64,000 nt of DNA from Paenibacillus sp. FSL R5-0341 (lineage in GTDB: Bacteria > Bacillota > Bacilli > Paenibacillales > Paenibacillaceae): NCBI RefSeq assembly GCF_037975235.1, contig NZ_CP150241.1, forward strand, positions 2,790,001 through 2,854,000, read 5' to 3'. Positions within the stretch are counted from its first letter, which is position 1; each line of letters opens with the position of its first letter. Under the pieces are notes generated by a model, which did no database searches, was not told where the DNA came from, and saw only the letters and a list, made by a program, of their open reading frames with translations. The position numbers and the translations under genes are program-made. Shown here one piece after another: positions 8,152-18,788 of this stretch.

Positions 8152-11100
8152 TTGGATAAACTCAGGAAACCCATGATATTCATGTTATCTGCAACACTTG
8201 CGCTATCCTCCGGACCGCTGATGCTGCCGAGTAAGGCATATGCTGATCTGAACAGTATACCCGCCACGTTGTTGCAGGACGATTTTTCGGATGGAGATTT
8301 CACGGCATCACCTGCGTGGAACGTTAGCTCAGGCAATTGGGAAGTAAACGCTGACCCGACAGATGCGTCCAACTCGACGCTTTTCCAGAGCGATACCAAT
8401 GAAGGCATCATCTCCACTGGGGACTCCATGTCGGACATGACCGTGTCCATGCGCTTTTACACGGGAGCCGGTCAGGGGTATCCGGGAATATTGCCGCGGT
8501 TTCAGGATAAGAGCAACTTTTACTATTTTCAAATGCAAGTTCCCAATAATAAACTCGTTTTCTCGAAAAGGGTAAATGGGACAGATACACCACTGAAAAC
8601 AGTGGACTATGTGTTTGCAAAAGATACATGGTACACACTCAAAGTGGTGCTGGCGGGTACCTCCATTCGCGGGTATATCTCGGAAAACGGCTCCGATCGA
8701 TTGGTATTCGATCTGGTCGATCCTACATACAGCTCAGGTACCGTTGGCATTCGAAATAAGTGGCAGTCGGTACATATCGATGACGTCACTATCGCGGAGC
8801 AGCCGCCAGGGAACGATATTCAGCTCTCCATTGCAGAGCAGACGGCATCTTCGGTTTCCCTGCAATGGTCTGAAATCTCAGGTGCATCAACCTACCGCCT
8901 GTATCGTTCCTCCACGCCTGAAGGCGGCTATTCCCTGGTAACCAACACCGGAACTTTGGGACACACGGATGTAGGATTAAGTGGGGATACGGTGTATTAT
9001 TACAAGCTCGCCTTTGAATACGGAGGATTAACCGAATCATTATGGACTGCTCCGCTGGAAGTTCGGACGACTGCGGCAGCACCACAGGCTCCTGGCGAAT
9101 TAAAAGCGGTAGCACTCAATGCCACGAGTGTTAAGCTATCTTGGCCCGCCGTGGACAAGTCAACTGGCTATCGCGTGGTTCGATCTGAAGCTGGCAGTGA
9201 CCAATATGAGCAGGTTTACGAAGGGAAGGGGCTTGTTTTCACAGATGAGGGACTTGAGCCCGGCAACAGCTACAGCTATCGCGTGACGGCCTACAACGCA
9301 GCTGGGGAGTCAACGTTCACTGTTGCAGAAGCCACGACGTATTCCATTGACTCTCCTGCAGAGTTTGCTGCCACAGCTGTGACGGATACATCGATCTCTC
9401 TCGGATGGAATGTCCTGCCTGGATCTGATGTAACGTATACAGTGTCCCGTGCAACAAGTGCAACGGGGACATATCAGCAGGTGTACAGTGGCAATGAAAG
9501 CACGTTTACCGATAGTGGTCTGACGATGGGTACAGGATATTTTTACATCCTCCAGGCGACCGTAGACGGCGTAACTTCTCCCGCATCCGCACCGTTGGGG
9601 GTTGCCACAGTTCGCACAAGCATTACTCCGGGGCAATTGTGGCCAGATCTGGACGGGAAGCCGATCGATGCGCATGGAGCTGGTTTTTTTTATGATGAAC
9701 AGACAGAGACCTATTACTGGTATGGCGAATATCATAAGGGCGGCTGGCCAGCGGTTGGTGTGCGTGTGTATTCTTCCAAGGATCTGATGAACTGGACGGA
9801 TGGAGGCATGGCTCTAACGACGCTCCAATCGATGGATGATTTTGAGAATGACCCGTTGATCTCTGAATTGTATGCGGGGCGTGAGGACCGCGTGGATATC
9901 TGGGCAGATATTCGCAAAGGACGGATTATTGAACGACCAAAGGTCATCTACAACGACAAAACGAAGAAATACGTGATGTGGGCCCACATGGACGGCGACA
10001 AGGACCCTTATAACGATAATGCAAACTACGGTAAAGCGCGTGCTGGTTACGCGATCAGCGACTCTCCGACAGGGCCTTTCGTGTATCAGAAGAGTTACCG
10101 CATGGACAGAACCCCCGAAGGAGAGAAAGATTACTTCCCAAGTGATGTGGGTATGGCTCGTGATATGACACTATTTAAGGACGATGATGGCACTGGCTAT
10201 CTGATCTACTCCAGTGAGGAAAACCTGACGCTGTATATCTCCAAACTAACTGAAGACTACAGTGACGTAACAGGGTGGCATAAGGAAGGACGAACGGATG
10301 ACAAAGGCAATCCGGTACGTGATTCCACCTATCAGGCGGAATACGGCGTCGATTACGTGCGTGTGTTCCCTGGAGGGCAACGCGAAGCGCCAGCGATGTT
10401 CAAGTATCAGGGTAAATACTATATATTAACCTCCGGAGCTTCCGGATGGGCCCCTAACGAAAACAAAGTGACGGTGGCGGACAATATTTTCGGGCCTTGG
10501 TCAACGCAGACCAATCCGTTTGTACGTACGTCGCAGAGCGATCCCGATCCAGGCAAAGCATTTGGCACCCAGACTACATCCGTCATTCCGGTCGATCCGG
10601 AAAAAGGCAAATTCATTTACGTAGGGGATACGTGGAACGGTGGCAATTTCTCGAATGACGCTGCAAAATACGTGTTCTTGCCAATTGAGTTTGGAATAGG
10701 TTCCGACATTGCCATCAAGTGGTATAACAGCTGGACGCCTGACCTGCTGAATTCAATGGGCAAGGTGGATATCGCTGATCCGCTGCCAGAAGCTGTAGCG
10801 CTTGGCAAAGTGCCATCCCTGCCAACCACATTAAATGTGCGCGACGGGGATGAACTGGTGTCAACGCCAGCAGTATGGACGATTGATAATCGGGCTATGA
10901 CGGCGGAAGATTTTGCTAAGCCTGGACCGCTCACGTTACAGGTAACGACACCGGAATATAACAACAAAAAACAGGCGGTCCGTGTAAACGTCATTCCAGA
11001 GAATACACTTTATTTTGTGAATAGCGGAGGTTATGAAACTGCTGATTACAGTCTCATGGGCGCTTATATGAAAGGAACACTTGCCAATCCGGGAATAGCG

Positions 11101-13335
11101 GATCAGATGTACGCTCCGGCAGAGGGACGTAATTGGGGGTATGTCAGCCCAGATGCACTGGCATCCGGTTCGAATGGCGGGGATATATTCTCGACCGTAC
11201 GTTATCTGAACGGTGGCAATGTCAGCAATTCTCCTAAAGGCACGGACTTAACCTATACATTTGATGTGCCGAATGGGACATACGACGTGTACGCCGGATT
11301 CAACGATCCGTGGACCAATGCATCGCGGAGAGCGAATTTCCTTATCAATGGCACCAATACCGGTGCAGTCACTTTTACACCTGCCAGTGTGAGAGCGCAC
11401 AAAGGCATTAGTGTATCGGGCAACAAGCTGGAACTGACCGTGCGCAACACAGCATCGCAGGACCCGATGATTAGTTGGATTATGATCGTTAAACCAGATG
11501 CGGCACCACCTGCCAATGACAGTGCGGGCCTCAATGCTGATGCGTTTGATTCAACGAGCGCAACGCTTCATTGGGATGCACGTCTTGGCGCAGCAAGCTA
11601 CAAGCTCTACCGTTCAGATCGTGAGCAAGGTGAGTATAGAGTGGTCTATAACGGCAATTTGAGAGAATACAAGGACAGTGAGTTGAACCCCGGCACAGAT
11701 TACTATTACAAAGTGGAAGCTTTTGATGCGTCCGGGCAATCCGTGAGCGGTCTATCTTCCGCATATCAGGTACTTACGGTTCAGCAGACCGCTGCCGATG
11801 TAGCTACAGGCATTACGGAACTGGAACAGCCTTCTGCAGGTGCAAAAAAACTGAAGTTACCGGTAGTACCGCAAGGTTTCACGGTGACGATCGCTTCCAG
11901 TTCGGTACCGTCTGTCATTCAAACCGATGGAACGATTGTCCTGCCATCAATGGAAACAACGGTACTAATTGCGTTGGAAATAACTCGAACTTCTGACGAC
12001 AGTAAAGCTCTGACTGTGCCTTTGACGGTGAAGGTACCCGCGTCTGTTCCTTCCCCCGGAGGTAACCCTGGTTCGGGAGGTAGTCCAGGCGGCAATTCAG
12101 GTGGTAATCCAGGAAATGGTAGTCCAGGTGCGGAGAATCCTGCATCACAACCTGAACCACAGAAAGACCGTACTGTTCTGGAGTTGCAGGGGCAATCTGA
12201 TCAGAAGGGTGTAGTGCAGTCTAAAGTGGATGCTTCCACCATCAAAGAGGCTTTCAAAGTTGCGCCTACAACAGAAGCGGGTCAGCGCTTGGTTGAACTT
12301 CGACTGAAGTCGGTCTCGGGAGCAACTGCATATGAAGTGTCTCTGCCTGCCTCTGCGTTGTTGGATCAAGGTGAATCACATGTGTTCAACATCGTAACTG
12401 AGCTGGGGACGTTGGAGCTTCCTGCGACACTGTTAACGAAGGATGCGGTTAGTGACGGTATTGCGTTAATCCGATTGGTCAGAACGGAGCTACCGAAAAC
12501 AGTCGCAGATCAGCTTGGCACGAAGCATGGGGTTCAACTTGAACTCCAACTGGAGGGTCTGGCTTGGCCATCAGGAAGTGAGTTGGTGCTTAGTCTGCCT
12601 TATCAATCATCGCCAAATGCTCAGCAGGATCGAATTGTAGCGTTTGTCATTGACGCGAACGGTGTGGCAACCCCGTTGCCGCAAAGTCACTATAATTCAA
12701 ATAGCGGGCAGATTGTATTTTCCGTAACACCACTTACAGGAAATTATGCTGTTGTCTCTGTAGAGCAGACATTCGCAGATCTTGCAGAAGTGCAGTGGGC
12801 CAAGAAAGCGCTGGAGGCATTGGCTGTCCGAGGTGTGATTGATGCTGAGGCAAGCGGAGATTCCACTCAGTTGCATCCAAAACAGGAGATGACCCGTGGT
12901 CAATACGTACAGTGGCTAATGACAGCGCTGGGCTTGAGTACGGCTTCCGGAAATGCGTTCTCTGATGTAAACGAAAAAGCTCCGTACTACGAAGCAGTTA
13001 CAGCTGCACGTTCGCTCGGTATTACCGGGGGGACTGGTGACGGTCGTTTCTTGCCAGAGTCCACGATCACCCGTCAGGAAATGATGACGTTGACAGTGCG
13101 AGCTCTTGCAGCGGCAGGACTGGTTGACTCCGAGATGTCTGCAACAGATAATCTTACTCGTTTCCGCGACGCTTCCAAGATTCGCTCTTATGCCCGGGAT
13201 AGTGTGGCATTACTTGTGAATTTGGGCATCGCCAACGGGTACAACGGTGAGGTGAAACCTCTTGCCGAAGCGACCCGAGCTGAATCGGCTACGTTGCTAT
13301 ATGCGATGATGAGCAAACTCGTATGGAATAAGTGA
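8152..13335 (+). CDS. Secreted, cell-surface SLH-anchored GH43-type glycoside hydrolase, multimodular
   Basis: A 1,727-residue exported enzyme. Modules in order: signal peptide (cleavage near AYA-DL), LamG/DUF1080-like sandwich (about 43-215), three FN3 domains (220-490), GH43 five-blade propeller (about 497-865; DAHGAGFFYDEQTETYYWYG, SRD-like ARDMTLFKDDDGTGYLIY, GGQREAPAMFKY), an Ig-like segment, a galactose-binding-like module (about 953-1116), FN3, a Gly/Pro/Ser linker (1303-1330), an unassigned domain, and three SLH repeats (1541-1727). The propeller motifs look most like exo-beta-1,3-galactanases, so arabinogalactan side-chain attack is plausible but not proven. SLH repeats bind pyruvylated wall polymer. 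The start is TTG 8152 with AAAGGAG ten bases before it; the nearer ATG at 8145 leads to an immediate stop. Confidence 0.85.
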   Translation: MDKLRKPMIFMLSATLALSSGPLMLPSKAYADLNSIPATLLQDDFSDGDFTASPAWNVSSGNWEVNADPTDASNSTLFQSDTNEGIISTGDSMSDMTVSMRFYTGAGQGYPGILPRFQDKSNFYYFQMQVPNNKLVFSKRVNGTDTPLKTVDYVFAKDTWYTLKVVLAGTSIRGYISENGSDRLVFDLVDPTYSSGTVGIRNKWQSVHIDDVTIAEQPPGNDIQLSIAEQTASSVSLQWSEISGASTYRLYRSSTPEGGYSLVTNTGTLGHTDVGLSGDTVYYYKLAFEYGGLTESLWTAPLEVRTTAAAPQAPGELKAVALNATSVKLSWPAVDKSTGYRVVRSEAGSDQYEQVYEGKGLVFTDEGLEPGNSYSYRVTAYNAAGESTFTVAEATTYSIDSPAEFAATAVTDTSISLGWNVLPGSDVTYTVSRATSATGTYQQVYSGNESTFTDSGLTMGTGYFYILQATVDGVTSPASAPLGVATVRTSITPGQLWPDLDGKPIDAHGAGFFYDEQTETYYWYGEYHKGGWPAVGVRVYSSKDLMNWTDGGMALTTLQSMDDFENDPLISELYAGREDRVDIWADIRKGRIIERPKVIYNDKTKKYVMWAHMDGDKDPYNDNANYGKARAGYAISDSPTGPFVYQKSYRMDRTPEGEKDYFPSDVGMARDMTLFKDDDGTGYLIYSSEENLTLYISKLTEDYSDVTGWHKEGRTDDKGNPVRDSTYQAEYGVDYVRVFPGGQREAPAMFKYQGKYYILTSGASGWAPNENKVTVADNIFGPWSTQTNPFVRTSQSDPDPGKAFGTQTTSVIPVDPEKGKFIYVGDTWNGGNFSNDAAKYVFLPIEFGIGSDIAIKWYNSWTPDLLNSMGKVDIADPLPEAVALGKVPSLPTTLNVRDGDELVSTPAVWTIDNRAMTAEDFAKPGPLTLQVTTPEYNNKKQAVRVNVIPENTLYFVNSGGYETADYSLMGAYMKGTLANPGIADQMYAPAEGRNWGYVSPDALASGSNGGDIFSTVRYLNGGNVSNSPKGTDLTYTFDVPNGTYDVYAGFNDPWTNASRRANFLINGTNTGAVTFTPASVRAHKGISVSGNKLELTVRNTASQDPMISWIMIVKPDAAPPANDSAGLNADAFDSTSATLHWDARLGAASYKLYRSDREQGEYRVVYNGNLREYKDSELNPGTDYYYKVEAFDASGQSVSGLSSAYQVLTVQQTAADVATGITELEQPSAGAKKLKLPVVPQGFTVTIASSSVPSVIQTDGTIVLPSMETTVLIALEITRTSDDSKALTVPLTVKVPASVPSPGGNPGSGGSPGGNSGGNPGNGSPGAENPASQPEPQKDRTVLELQGQSDQKGVVQSKVDASTIKEAFKVAPTTEAGQRLVELRLKSVSGATAYEVSLPASALLDQGESHVFNIVTELGTLELPATLLTKDAVSDGIALIRLVRTELPKTVADQLGTKHGVQLELQLEGLAWPSGSELVLSLPYQSSPNAQQDRIVAFVIDANGVATPLPQSHYNSNSGQIVFSVTPLTGNYAVVSVEQTFADLAEVQWAKKALEALAVRGVIDAEASGDSTQLHPKQEMTRGQYVQWLMTALGLSTASGNAFSDVNEKAPYYEAVTAARSLGITGGTGDGRFLPESTITRQEMMTLTVRALAAAGLVDSEMSATDNLTRFRDASKIRSYARDSVALLVNLGIANGYNGEVKPLAEATRAESATLLYAMMSKLVWNK

Positions 13336-13366
13336 TGATACATCAGAATCGCAGCGTGTGAAAAAG

Positions 13367-13411
13367 AAGGCTTACTTTGACCTGAAACCCAGGTTGGAGT
13401 AAGTCTTTTTG
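13367..13411 (+). terminator. Terminator after the GH43 gene
   Basis: CTTACTTTGACCTG pairs with CAGGTTGGAGTAAG (three wobbles) around a 5-base loop and is followed by T5. Confidence 0.75.
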
Positions 13412-13450
13412 CGTTACCCTAACAGAGATGGATTCGCACATATTGTTCCT

Positions 13451-13469
13451 TTATCAGCGAAACTGATAA
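13451..13469. promoter_or_regulatory. Inverted repeat upstream of cysJ
   Basis: TTATCAG and CTGATAA flank CGAAA exactly. It lies about 125 bases before cysJ and could be an operator for a sulfur-metabolism regulator such as a LysR-type protein. That is inference from position only. Confidence 0.35.
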
Positions 13470-13494
13470 ATGTCATAAAATCATTGAAATTGAC

Positions 13495-13516
13495 CCTAAA
13501 CACCCGGTGTGTTAGG
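13495..13516. promoter_or_regulatory. Second inverted repeat upstream of cysJ
   Basis: CCTAAACACC and GGTGTGTTAGG pair with a single C loop and one bulged G. It lies about 80 bases before the cysJ start. It may be an operator half-site pair or a leader hairpin. Confidence 0.35.
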
Positions 13517-13594
13517 TTTTAGAGAGAAGAAATTTAATTAATGTGATCATTTTAGTCGGAATTAAAATCGAAGCAATGCGCGAGGTGGCAAACA

Positions 13595-15430
13595 GTGGAA
13601 CTTCAAGTGACAAACAGCCCTTTTAATCAAGAACAAGTTGAACTGCTTAATCGTCTTATTCCTACATTGACCGATGGACAACGGACTTGGTTGAGTGGAT
13701 ATATTGCAGCAATCCAGGCAAGCGCGACAATAACGGCTCCAGCTAACCTGGTACAGGCTGCACCAACTACAGATATTGCGCCTGTCAGTGCTCCGCCAGT
13801 GTCCAGGGAAGTGACCGTGCTCTTCGGTTCACAAACCGGGAATTCCAGTGGCCTGTCGAAGAAGCTGGCCAAGAAACTTGAAGAACAAGGTCTTCAGGTA
13901 ACGTTATCATCGATGGGAGATTTCAAACCGAACGGACTCAAGAAAATTGAAAATCTCCTTATCATCGTTAGTACCCACGGCGAGGGTGAACCGCCGGATA
14001 ATGCGATTCCGCTGCATGAATTCCTGAACAGCAAACGGGCTCCGAAGCTCGAAGGACTTCGTTACTCGGTGTTGGCTCTTGGAGATACCTCCTATGAGTT
14101 CTTTTGTCAGACAGGTAAGGATTTCGATAATCGATTGCATGAGTTGGGTGGTACAGCTCTTGTACCGCGCGTGGACTGTGATGTTGATTTTGATGAAGCA
14201 GCTGCGGAGTGGATGAATGAAGTACTGGCGTCATTAAGCAGCACATCTGGTGCTGCGGGCACAGTAACTACTGAAGCTGTTACAGCTGCGGTGAGCGGCG
14301 GGGAATCCGAATATGACCGCACGAATCCATTCAAGAGTGAAGTTTTGGAAAATCTCAATCTGAATGGCAGAGGCTCGGACCGTGAAACACGTCACATTGA
14401 GTTGTCTTTGGAAGGGTCCAATCTGGATTACGAGCCTGGTGATAGCCTTGGGGTATTTCCTGAGAATCACCCACGTCTTGTGGATGAATTGATTGCAGCC
14501 ATGGGATGGAATGCAGATGAGCGCGTGACTGTGAATAAAAACGGGGATCAGGCATCTGTGCATGAAGCGTTGCTGCGTTATTTCGAGATTACAGCCGTAA
14601 CGAAACCGGTCGTGGAACAACTGGCGAAGCTGAATCCGGGAAGCGGTCTGACAGCGTTGCTCGCAGATGATTCCGAATTCCGTACAGTCATGAACAGCTG
14701 TGATCTGTTGGATCTGGTTCAGGACTATCAGTTGAAAGGCATTCCTGCTGGGGAGTTCGTAGCTGCTCTTCGCAAAATTCCGGCACGTCTGTATTCTATC
14801 GCGAGCAGCTCGAAGTCTTTCCCGGACGAAGTTCATCTCACGGTTCGTACGGTACGTTATGAAGCACGTGGCAGAGAGCGTTACGGTGTATGCTCGGTTC
14901 ATCTGGCTGAGCGAATCGAAGCTGGCGACACCCTGCCTGTATATATACAGCATAACCCGAATTTCAAGCTGCCTGAGAACCCGGACACGCCGATCATCAT
15001 GGTTGGCCCAGGTACAGGCGTAGCGCCATTCAGATCTTTCCTTGGTGAACGTGAAGAAACAGGCGCAGAAGGCAAAACATGGCTGTTCTACGGGGATCAG
15101 CATTTTGCTACCGACTTCCTGTACCAGACCGAATGGCAGCGCTGGCTCAAAGATGGTGTGCTCACGAAGATGGATGTAGCCTTCTCCCGTGATACCGAAC
15201 AGAAAGTGTATGTACAACATCGCATGCTGGAACACAGCAAAGAGTTGTACCAGTGGCTCCAGGAAGGTGCAAGTGTATATATCTGTGGTGACGAGAAAAA
15301 AATGGCACATGATGTGCATGCTGCGCTTACCACGATTCTTGAACAAGAAGGCGGCTTATCGCCTGAGCAGGCATCGGAATATCTGACACGGTTGCAACAG
15401 GATAAACGTTATCAGCGGGACGTCTATTAA
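13595..15430 (+). CDS. cysJ: Sulfite reductase (NADPH) flavoprotein alpha subunit
   Basis: CysJ passes electrons from NADPH through FAD and FMN to the CysI hemoprotein for six-electron reduction of sulfite to sulfide. Seen: a short N-terminal extension, a flavodoxin FMN domain (about 70-210; VLFGSQTGNSSGLSKKL, VSTHGEGEPPDNA, LGDTSYEFFCQTG), the FAD domain (LYSIASSS, RYGVCSVHLAE), and the NADPH domain (GPGTGVAPFRSFL, YICGDEKKMA) ending in RYQRDVY. At 611 residues it has normal CysJ length. The start is GTG 13595 with GAGGTGG upstream. It forms an operon with cysI 53 bases downstream. Confidence 0.93.
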   Translation: MELQVTNSPFNQEQVELLNRLIPTLTDGQRTWLSGYIAAIQASATITAPANLVQAAPTTDIAPVSAPPVSREVTVLFGSQTGNSSGLSKKLAKKLEEQGLQVTLSSMGDFKPNGLKKIENLLIIVSTHGEGEPPDNAIPLHEFLNSKRAPKLEGLRYSVLALGDTSYEFFCQTGKDFDNRLHELGGTALVPRVDCDVDFDEAAAEWMNEVLASLSSTSGAAGTVTTEAVTAAVSGGESEYDRTNPFKSEVLENLNLNGRGSDRETRHIELSLEGSNLDYEPGDSLGVFPENHPRLVDELIAAMGWNADERVTVNKNGDQASVHEALLRYFEITAVTKPVVEQLAKLNPGSGLTALLADDSEFRTVMNSCDLLDLVQDYQLKGIPAGEFVAALRKIPARLYSIASSSKSFPDEVHLTVRTVRYEARGRERYGVCSVHLAERIEAGDTLPVYIQHNPNFKLPENPDTPIIMVGPGTGVAPFRSFLGEREETGAEGKTWLFYGDQHFATDFLYQTEWQRWLKDGVLTKMDVAFSRDTEQKVYVQHRMLEHSKELYQWLQEGASVYICGDEKKMAHDVHAALTTILEQEGGLSPEQASEYLTRLQQDKRYQRDVY

Positions 15431-15483
15431 TTACCGGCCCAGCCGGATTGCATTAACCCGCAGAGACGAGAGGAGAAAGCAGC

Positions 15484-17205
15484 ATGGCTTATAATAACTT
15501 ACTTAACCCACAGCGCACGAATAGCGATGTGGAAGATATAAAGATCAAAAGTGATTACTTGCGCGGAAGTCTGACTGAAACATTGGCTGATCGTATCACG
15601 GGTGCGATTCCCGAGGACGACAACCGTCTGATGAAACACCACGGCAGCTACATGCAGGATGACCGTGACCTGCGTAATGAGCGTCACAAATCCAAGCTGG
15701 AGCCTGCATACCAATTCATGTTGCGTGTGCGCGCTTCCGGGGGCATTGTAACGCCAGAGCAATGGTTGATGATGGACAGTGTTGCACATAAATATGCGAA
15801 CGAGACGATTCGTCTGACCACACGACAATCTTTTCAACTGCATGGCGTACTGAAGTGGGATCTCAAGAACACCATTCGCGAAGTAAACGATTCGTTGCTA
15901 AGCACACTTGCTGCATGTGGTGACGTGAACCGTAACGTGATGTGTAACCCGAATCCGAATCAGTCCGATGTGCATGCCGAAGTGTATGAGTGGGCATGTC
16001 AGGTGAGCAATCATCTGGACCCTCGCACGCGGGCCTACCATGAGCTGTGGCTGGACGGAGAGAAAGTGATTGATTCCCAGGATTCGGATGAAGAGGTTGA
16101 ACCGATCTATGGCAAAGTGTATTTGCCACGTAAGTTCAAAATCGGCATTGCTGTACCGCCATCCAATGATGTGGACGTCTTTTCACAGGATCTTGGCTTT
16201 ATTGCTATTGTGGAGAACGGCAAGCTGCAAGGCTTCAACGTTTCCGTTGGCGGTGGCATGGGGATGTCTCATGGTGACTCCAAAACCTATCCTCAGGTTT
16301 CCAAAGTTATTGGGTTCTGTACACCGGAGCAAATGATTGATGTTGCGGAGAAAACAGTCATGATTCAGCGCGATCATGGTGATCGTGCGGTTCGTAAACA
16401 TGCTCGTTTCAAATATACGCTGGATGACCGTGGTGTGGAGTGGTTTATCGAAGAGTTGACTACCCGTTTGGGTTGGAAACTGGATGTGGCACGTCCGTAT
16501 CATTTTGAGACGAATGGAGATCGATATGGTTGGGTTAAAGGCAATAATGGCAGATGGCACTACACGCTGTTTATTCAGAATGGTCGTGTAAAGGATGTTG
16601 ATGGCTATCCGCTCATGACGGGCCTTCGTGAAATTGCTAAAGTGCATACGGGTGATTTCCGTCTGACGGCGAACCAGAATCTGATTATCGGTAATATCAG
16701 CAGCCAGAAGAAGAAAAAGATTGAAGCACTCATTCAGCAATATAACCTGACGGATGGTGCGCATTACTCTGCGCTGCGCAGAAGTTCGATGGCTTGTGTT
16801 GCACTTCCGACCTGTGGTCTGGCAATGGCTGAGTCGGAACGTTACTTGCCATCTTTGATTGATAAACTGGAGCCAGTACTGGACGAAGCCGGGCTGAGAG
16901 ACGAAGAGATTGTCATTCGGATGACAGGCTGCCCGAATGGATGCGCAAGACCGATGCTGGCTGAGATTTCATTTATCGGTAAAGCACCAGGGAAATACAA
17001 TATGTATCTTGGTGGCAGCTTCACCGGACATCGTCTGAATAAGCTGTACAAAGAAAACATTGGAGAAACCGAGATTCTGGACACGTTGACTCCAATGGTG
17101 AATCAATATGCCAAAGAGCGCAATGAAGGTGAACATTTCGGAGATTTTGTCATTCGTGCGGGATATGTTCCAGAAGTGCTGGATGGTCGACAATTTCATG
17201 CTTAA
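15484..17205 (+). CDS. cysI: Sulfite reductase (NADPH) hemoprotein beta subunit
   Basis: CysI binds siroheme and a 4Fe-4S cluster and reduces sulfite to sulfide with electrons from CysJ. Seen: two ferredoxin-like sulfite/nitrite reductase repeats, [13 protein letters not shown], and the cluster/siroheme cysteines in [15 protein letters not shown] and [16 protein letters not shown]. The length is 573 residues, normal for CysI. It has an AGGAGA ribosome binding site and is followed by a terminator, so the transcript is a two-gene cysJI unit. Confidence 0.93.
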   Translation: MAYNNLLNPQRTNSDVEDIKIKSDYLRGSLTETLADRITGAIPEDDNRLMKHHGSYMQDDRDLRNERHKSKLEPAYQFMLRVRASGGIVTPEQWLMMDSVAHKYANETIRLTTRQSFQLHGVLKWDLKNTIREVNDSLLSTLAACGDVNRNVMCNPNPNQSDVHAEVYEWACQVSNHLDPRTRAYHELWLDGEKVIDSQDSDEEVEPIYGKVYLPRKFKIGIAVPPSNDVDVFSQDLGFIAIVENGKLQGFNVSVGGGMGMSHGDSKTYPQVSKVIGFCTPEQMIDVAEKTVMIQRDHGDRAVRKHARFKYTLDDRGVEWFIEELTTRLGWKLDVARPYHFETNGDRYGWVKGNNGRWHYTLFIQNGRVKDVDGYPLMTGLREIAKVHTGDFRLTANQNLIIGNISSQKKKKIEALIQQYNLTDGAHYSALRRSSMACVALPTCGLAMAESERYLPSLIDKLEPVLDEAGLRDEEIVIRMTGCPNGCARPMLAEISFIGKAPGKYNMYLGGSFTGHRLNKLYKENIGETEILDTLTPMVNQYAKERNEGEHFGDFVIRAGYVPEVLDGRQFHA

Positions 17206-17247
17206 ATGAGCGGGTAAGATGAACTGAAGTTAAGACTGATTTAGGGC

Positions 17248-17274
17248 GGAAGCATTCCTTACGGAGTGCTTTTT
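17248..17274 (+). terminator. Terminator after cysJI
   Basis: GAAGCATTCC pairs with GGAGTGCTTT around TTAC and ends in a T run. Confidence 0.75.
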
Positions 17275-17483
17275 GCTTACTATATAACATGGGAATAGAG
17301 ATAACGGGAGTTGCTGACGAGAGATTTATAAGAGGATAAACTGTGGCTAAACTTCAAACGGAGATGGATAATCACCGGAGTTATTCCCATTTTTTCGTGT
17401 GTATTAACTTGTTGAAGTACGCTCAACAAGATATAATGGCATAGTAGAAAGCAGATTACATGTTGAAAGTGAGCGGAAACGAT

Positions 17484-18200
17484 ATGGGTCGTAAGTGGAA
17501 TAATATCAAGGAAAAAAAAGCTTCAAAAGATGCAAACACGAGCCGGGTCTACGCTAAATTCGGCGTTGAGATCTATGTAGCTGCCAAGAAGGGCGAACCG
17601 GACCCGGAAGCGAACCGTGCACTGAAAGTCGTGCTGGAACGTGCCAAAACGTATAATGTACCCAAAGCCATCATTGATCGTGCGATGGAAAAAGCAAAAG
17701 GCAGCGGGGATGAGAACTATGAAGAGCTGCGTTATGAAGGCTTCGGACCGAATGGTGCGATGGTCATCGTTGATGCACTTACGAACAACGTAAATCGTAC
17801 AGCGCCGGAAGTGCGCTCTGCGTTTAACAAAAATGCCGGCAACATGGGTGTCAGCGGTTCTGTTGCTTACATGTTTGATCCTACAGCGGTTATCGGTATT
17901 GAAGGCAAAAATTCCGAAGAGGTGCTTGAACTTCTGCTCGAAGCAGATGTGGATGTACGTGATATCGTGGACGAAGACGATGCTGTGATTGTATATGCAG
18001 AACCGGATCAATTCCACGCTGTACAAGAAGCATTCAAAGCTGCGGGAATTAATGAGTTCACAGTAGCCGAGCTGACGATGCTTGCGCAAAACCATATTGA
18101 ACTTCCAGAGGATGCACAAGCTCAGTTCGAGAAACTAATCGATGCGCTTGAGGACCTTGAAGATGTTCAGCAGGTTTACCATAACGTAGAGTTCGTTTAA
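17484..18200 (+). CDS. YebC/TACO1 family protein, YeeN subtype
   Basis: A 238-residue cytosolic protein of the YebC/PmpR/TACO1 family. It starts [16 protein letters not shown], the hallmark of the YeeN-like subgroup rather than the ruvC-linked YebC (MAGHSKW). Further family stretches are [40 protein letters not shown] and GSVAYMFD. The family was first described as DNA-binding regulators; more recent work on members, including mitochondrial TACO1, points to translation of difficult sequences such as proline runs. The start at 17484 matches the family N-terminus; an upstream in-frame ATG at 17460 would add eight residues without a good ribosome binding site. Confidence 0.87.
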   Translation: MGRKWNNIKEKKASKDANTSRVYAKFGVEIYVAAKKGEPDPEANRALKVVLERAKTYNVPKAIIDRAMEKAKGSGDENYEELRYEGFGPNGAMVIVDALTNNVNRTAPEVRSAFNKNAGNMGVSGSVAYMFDPTAVIGIEGKNSEEVLELLLEADVDVRDIVDEDDAVIVYAEPDQFHAVQEAFKAAGINEFTVAELTMLAQNHIELPEDAQAQFEKLIDALEDLEDVQQVYHNVEFV

Positions 18201-18230
18201 GAGAACAAAGTGATACGTGGTTTGATTGCC

Positions 18231-18279
18231 AAAAAGAGTGTCTGACTAATCTCTAGGATTGGACAGACACTCTTTTTTG
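18231..18279. terminator. Bidirectional terminator between the YebC-family gene and the YdcZ gene
   Basis: AAAAAGAGTGTCTG and CAGACACTCTTTTTT are perfect inverse complements around an 18-base loop. T runs on both strands allow it to serve the convergent genes ending at 18200 and 18285. Confidence 0.85.
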
Positions 18280-18284
18280 TTCGT

Positions 18285-18773
18285 TTATGAGTCAGACTGA
18301 AGTGTTCCAGGGGACTGCTCTGATTTTTCCGATTTCCCCCCACCGAACTTAAACAACACAATTCCGCCTACAATGACAAGTACACCGAGCAGTTGATTCC
18401 ACGAAAAAGGAATTTGTTCCAGACCGAGCCATCCCATGGAATCAAACAATAGAGCAAAGCTCAGTTGGGACGTCAGTACGATCGAGATGGCATATGTGGG
18501 GCCAAGCAGCTTCATGCCTTGCACGAGACAGAAGACTACACCAACGCCGATGGCTCCACTGAGCCAGTACCAAGGTTGCATATGCTGAAAGCTGAATGTA
18601 TTTTTGCCTTCGACTAGCAGAGAGATGAGGAATGAAGCAATAAATCCGGTGAACAGGACCATCGTTGTAGTGGACCATGAACCGGTGCGTTCATTGACTT
18701 TGCTATTAAAAATCGTTTGCAGACTGACAAGTGCACCTGCCAGTAGTGCAAGCGAAATACCTGTGATTAACAT
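18285..18773 (-). CDS. DMT family transporter, DUF606/YdcZ type
   Basis: A 162-residue integral membrane protein with about five hydrophobic helices, as in DUF606/YdcZ half-size drug/metabolite transporters (SLALLAGALVSLQTIFNSKV, LGPTYAISIVLTSQLSFALLFD, LLGVLVIVGGIVLFKFGG). It ends in a short polar tail. It is the third gene of a minus-strand operon whose first gene is a second YdcZ-like protein and whose middle gene is a Crp/Fnr regulator. Two different half-size proteins often make one heteromeric transporter, so the pair probably works together. The substrate is unknown. Confidence 0.8.
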   Translation of the reverse strand: MLITGISLALLAGALVSLQTIFNSKVNERTGSWSTTTMVLFTGFIASFLISLLVEGKNTFSFQHMQPWYWLSGAIGVGVVFCLVQGMKLLGPTYAISIVLTSQLSFALLFDSMGWLGLEQIPFSWNQLLGVLVIVGGIVLFKFGGGKSEKSEQSPGTLQSDS

Positions 18774-18788
18774 GGGTTGTCGAACTCC

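Noticed and set aside
14234..15346. 370-codon minus-strand frame opposite cysJ
   Set aside because: Antisense shadow of a well-supported flavoprotein gene; the translation is rich in Arg, His and Cys with no domain pattern.
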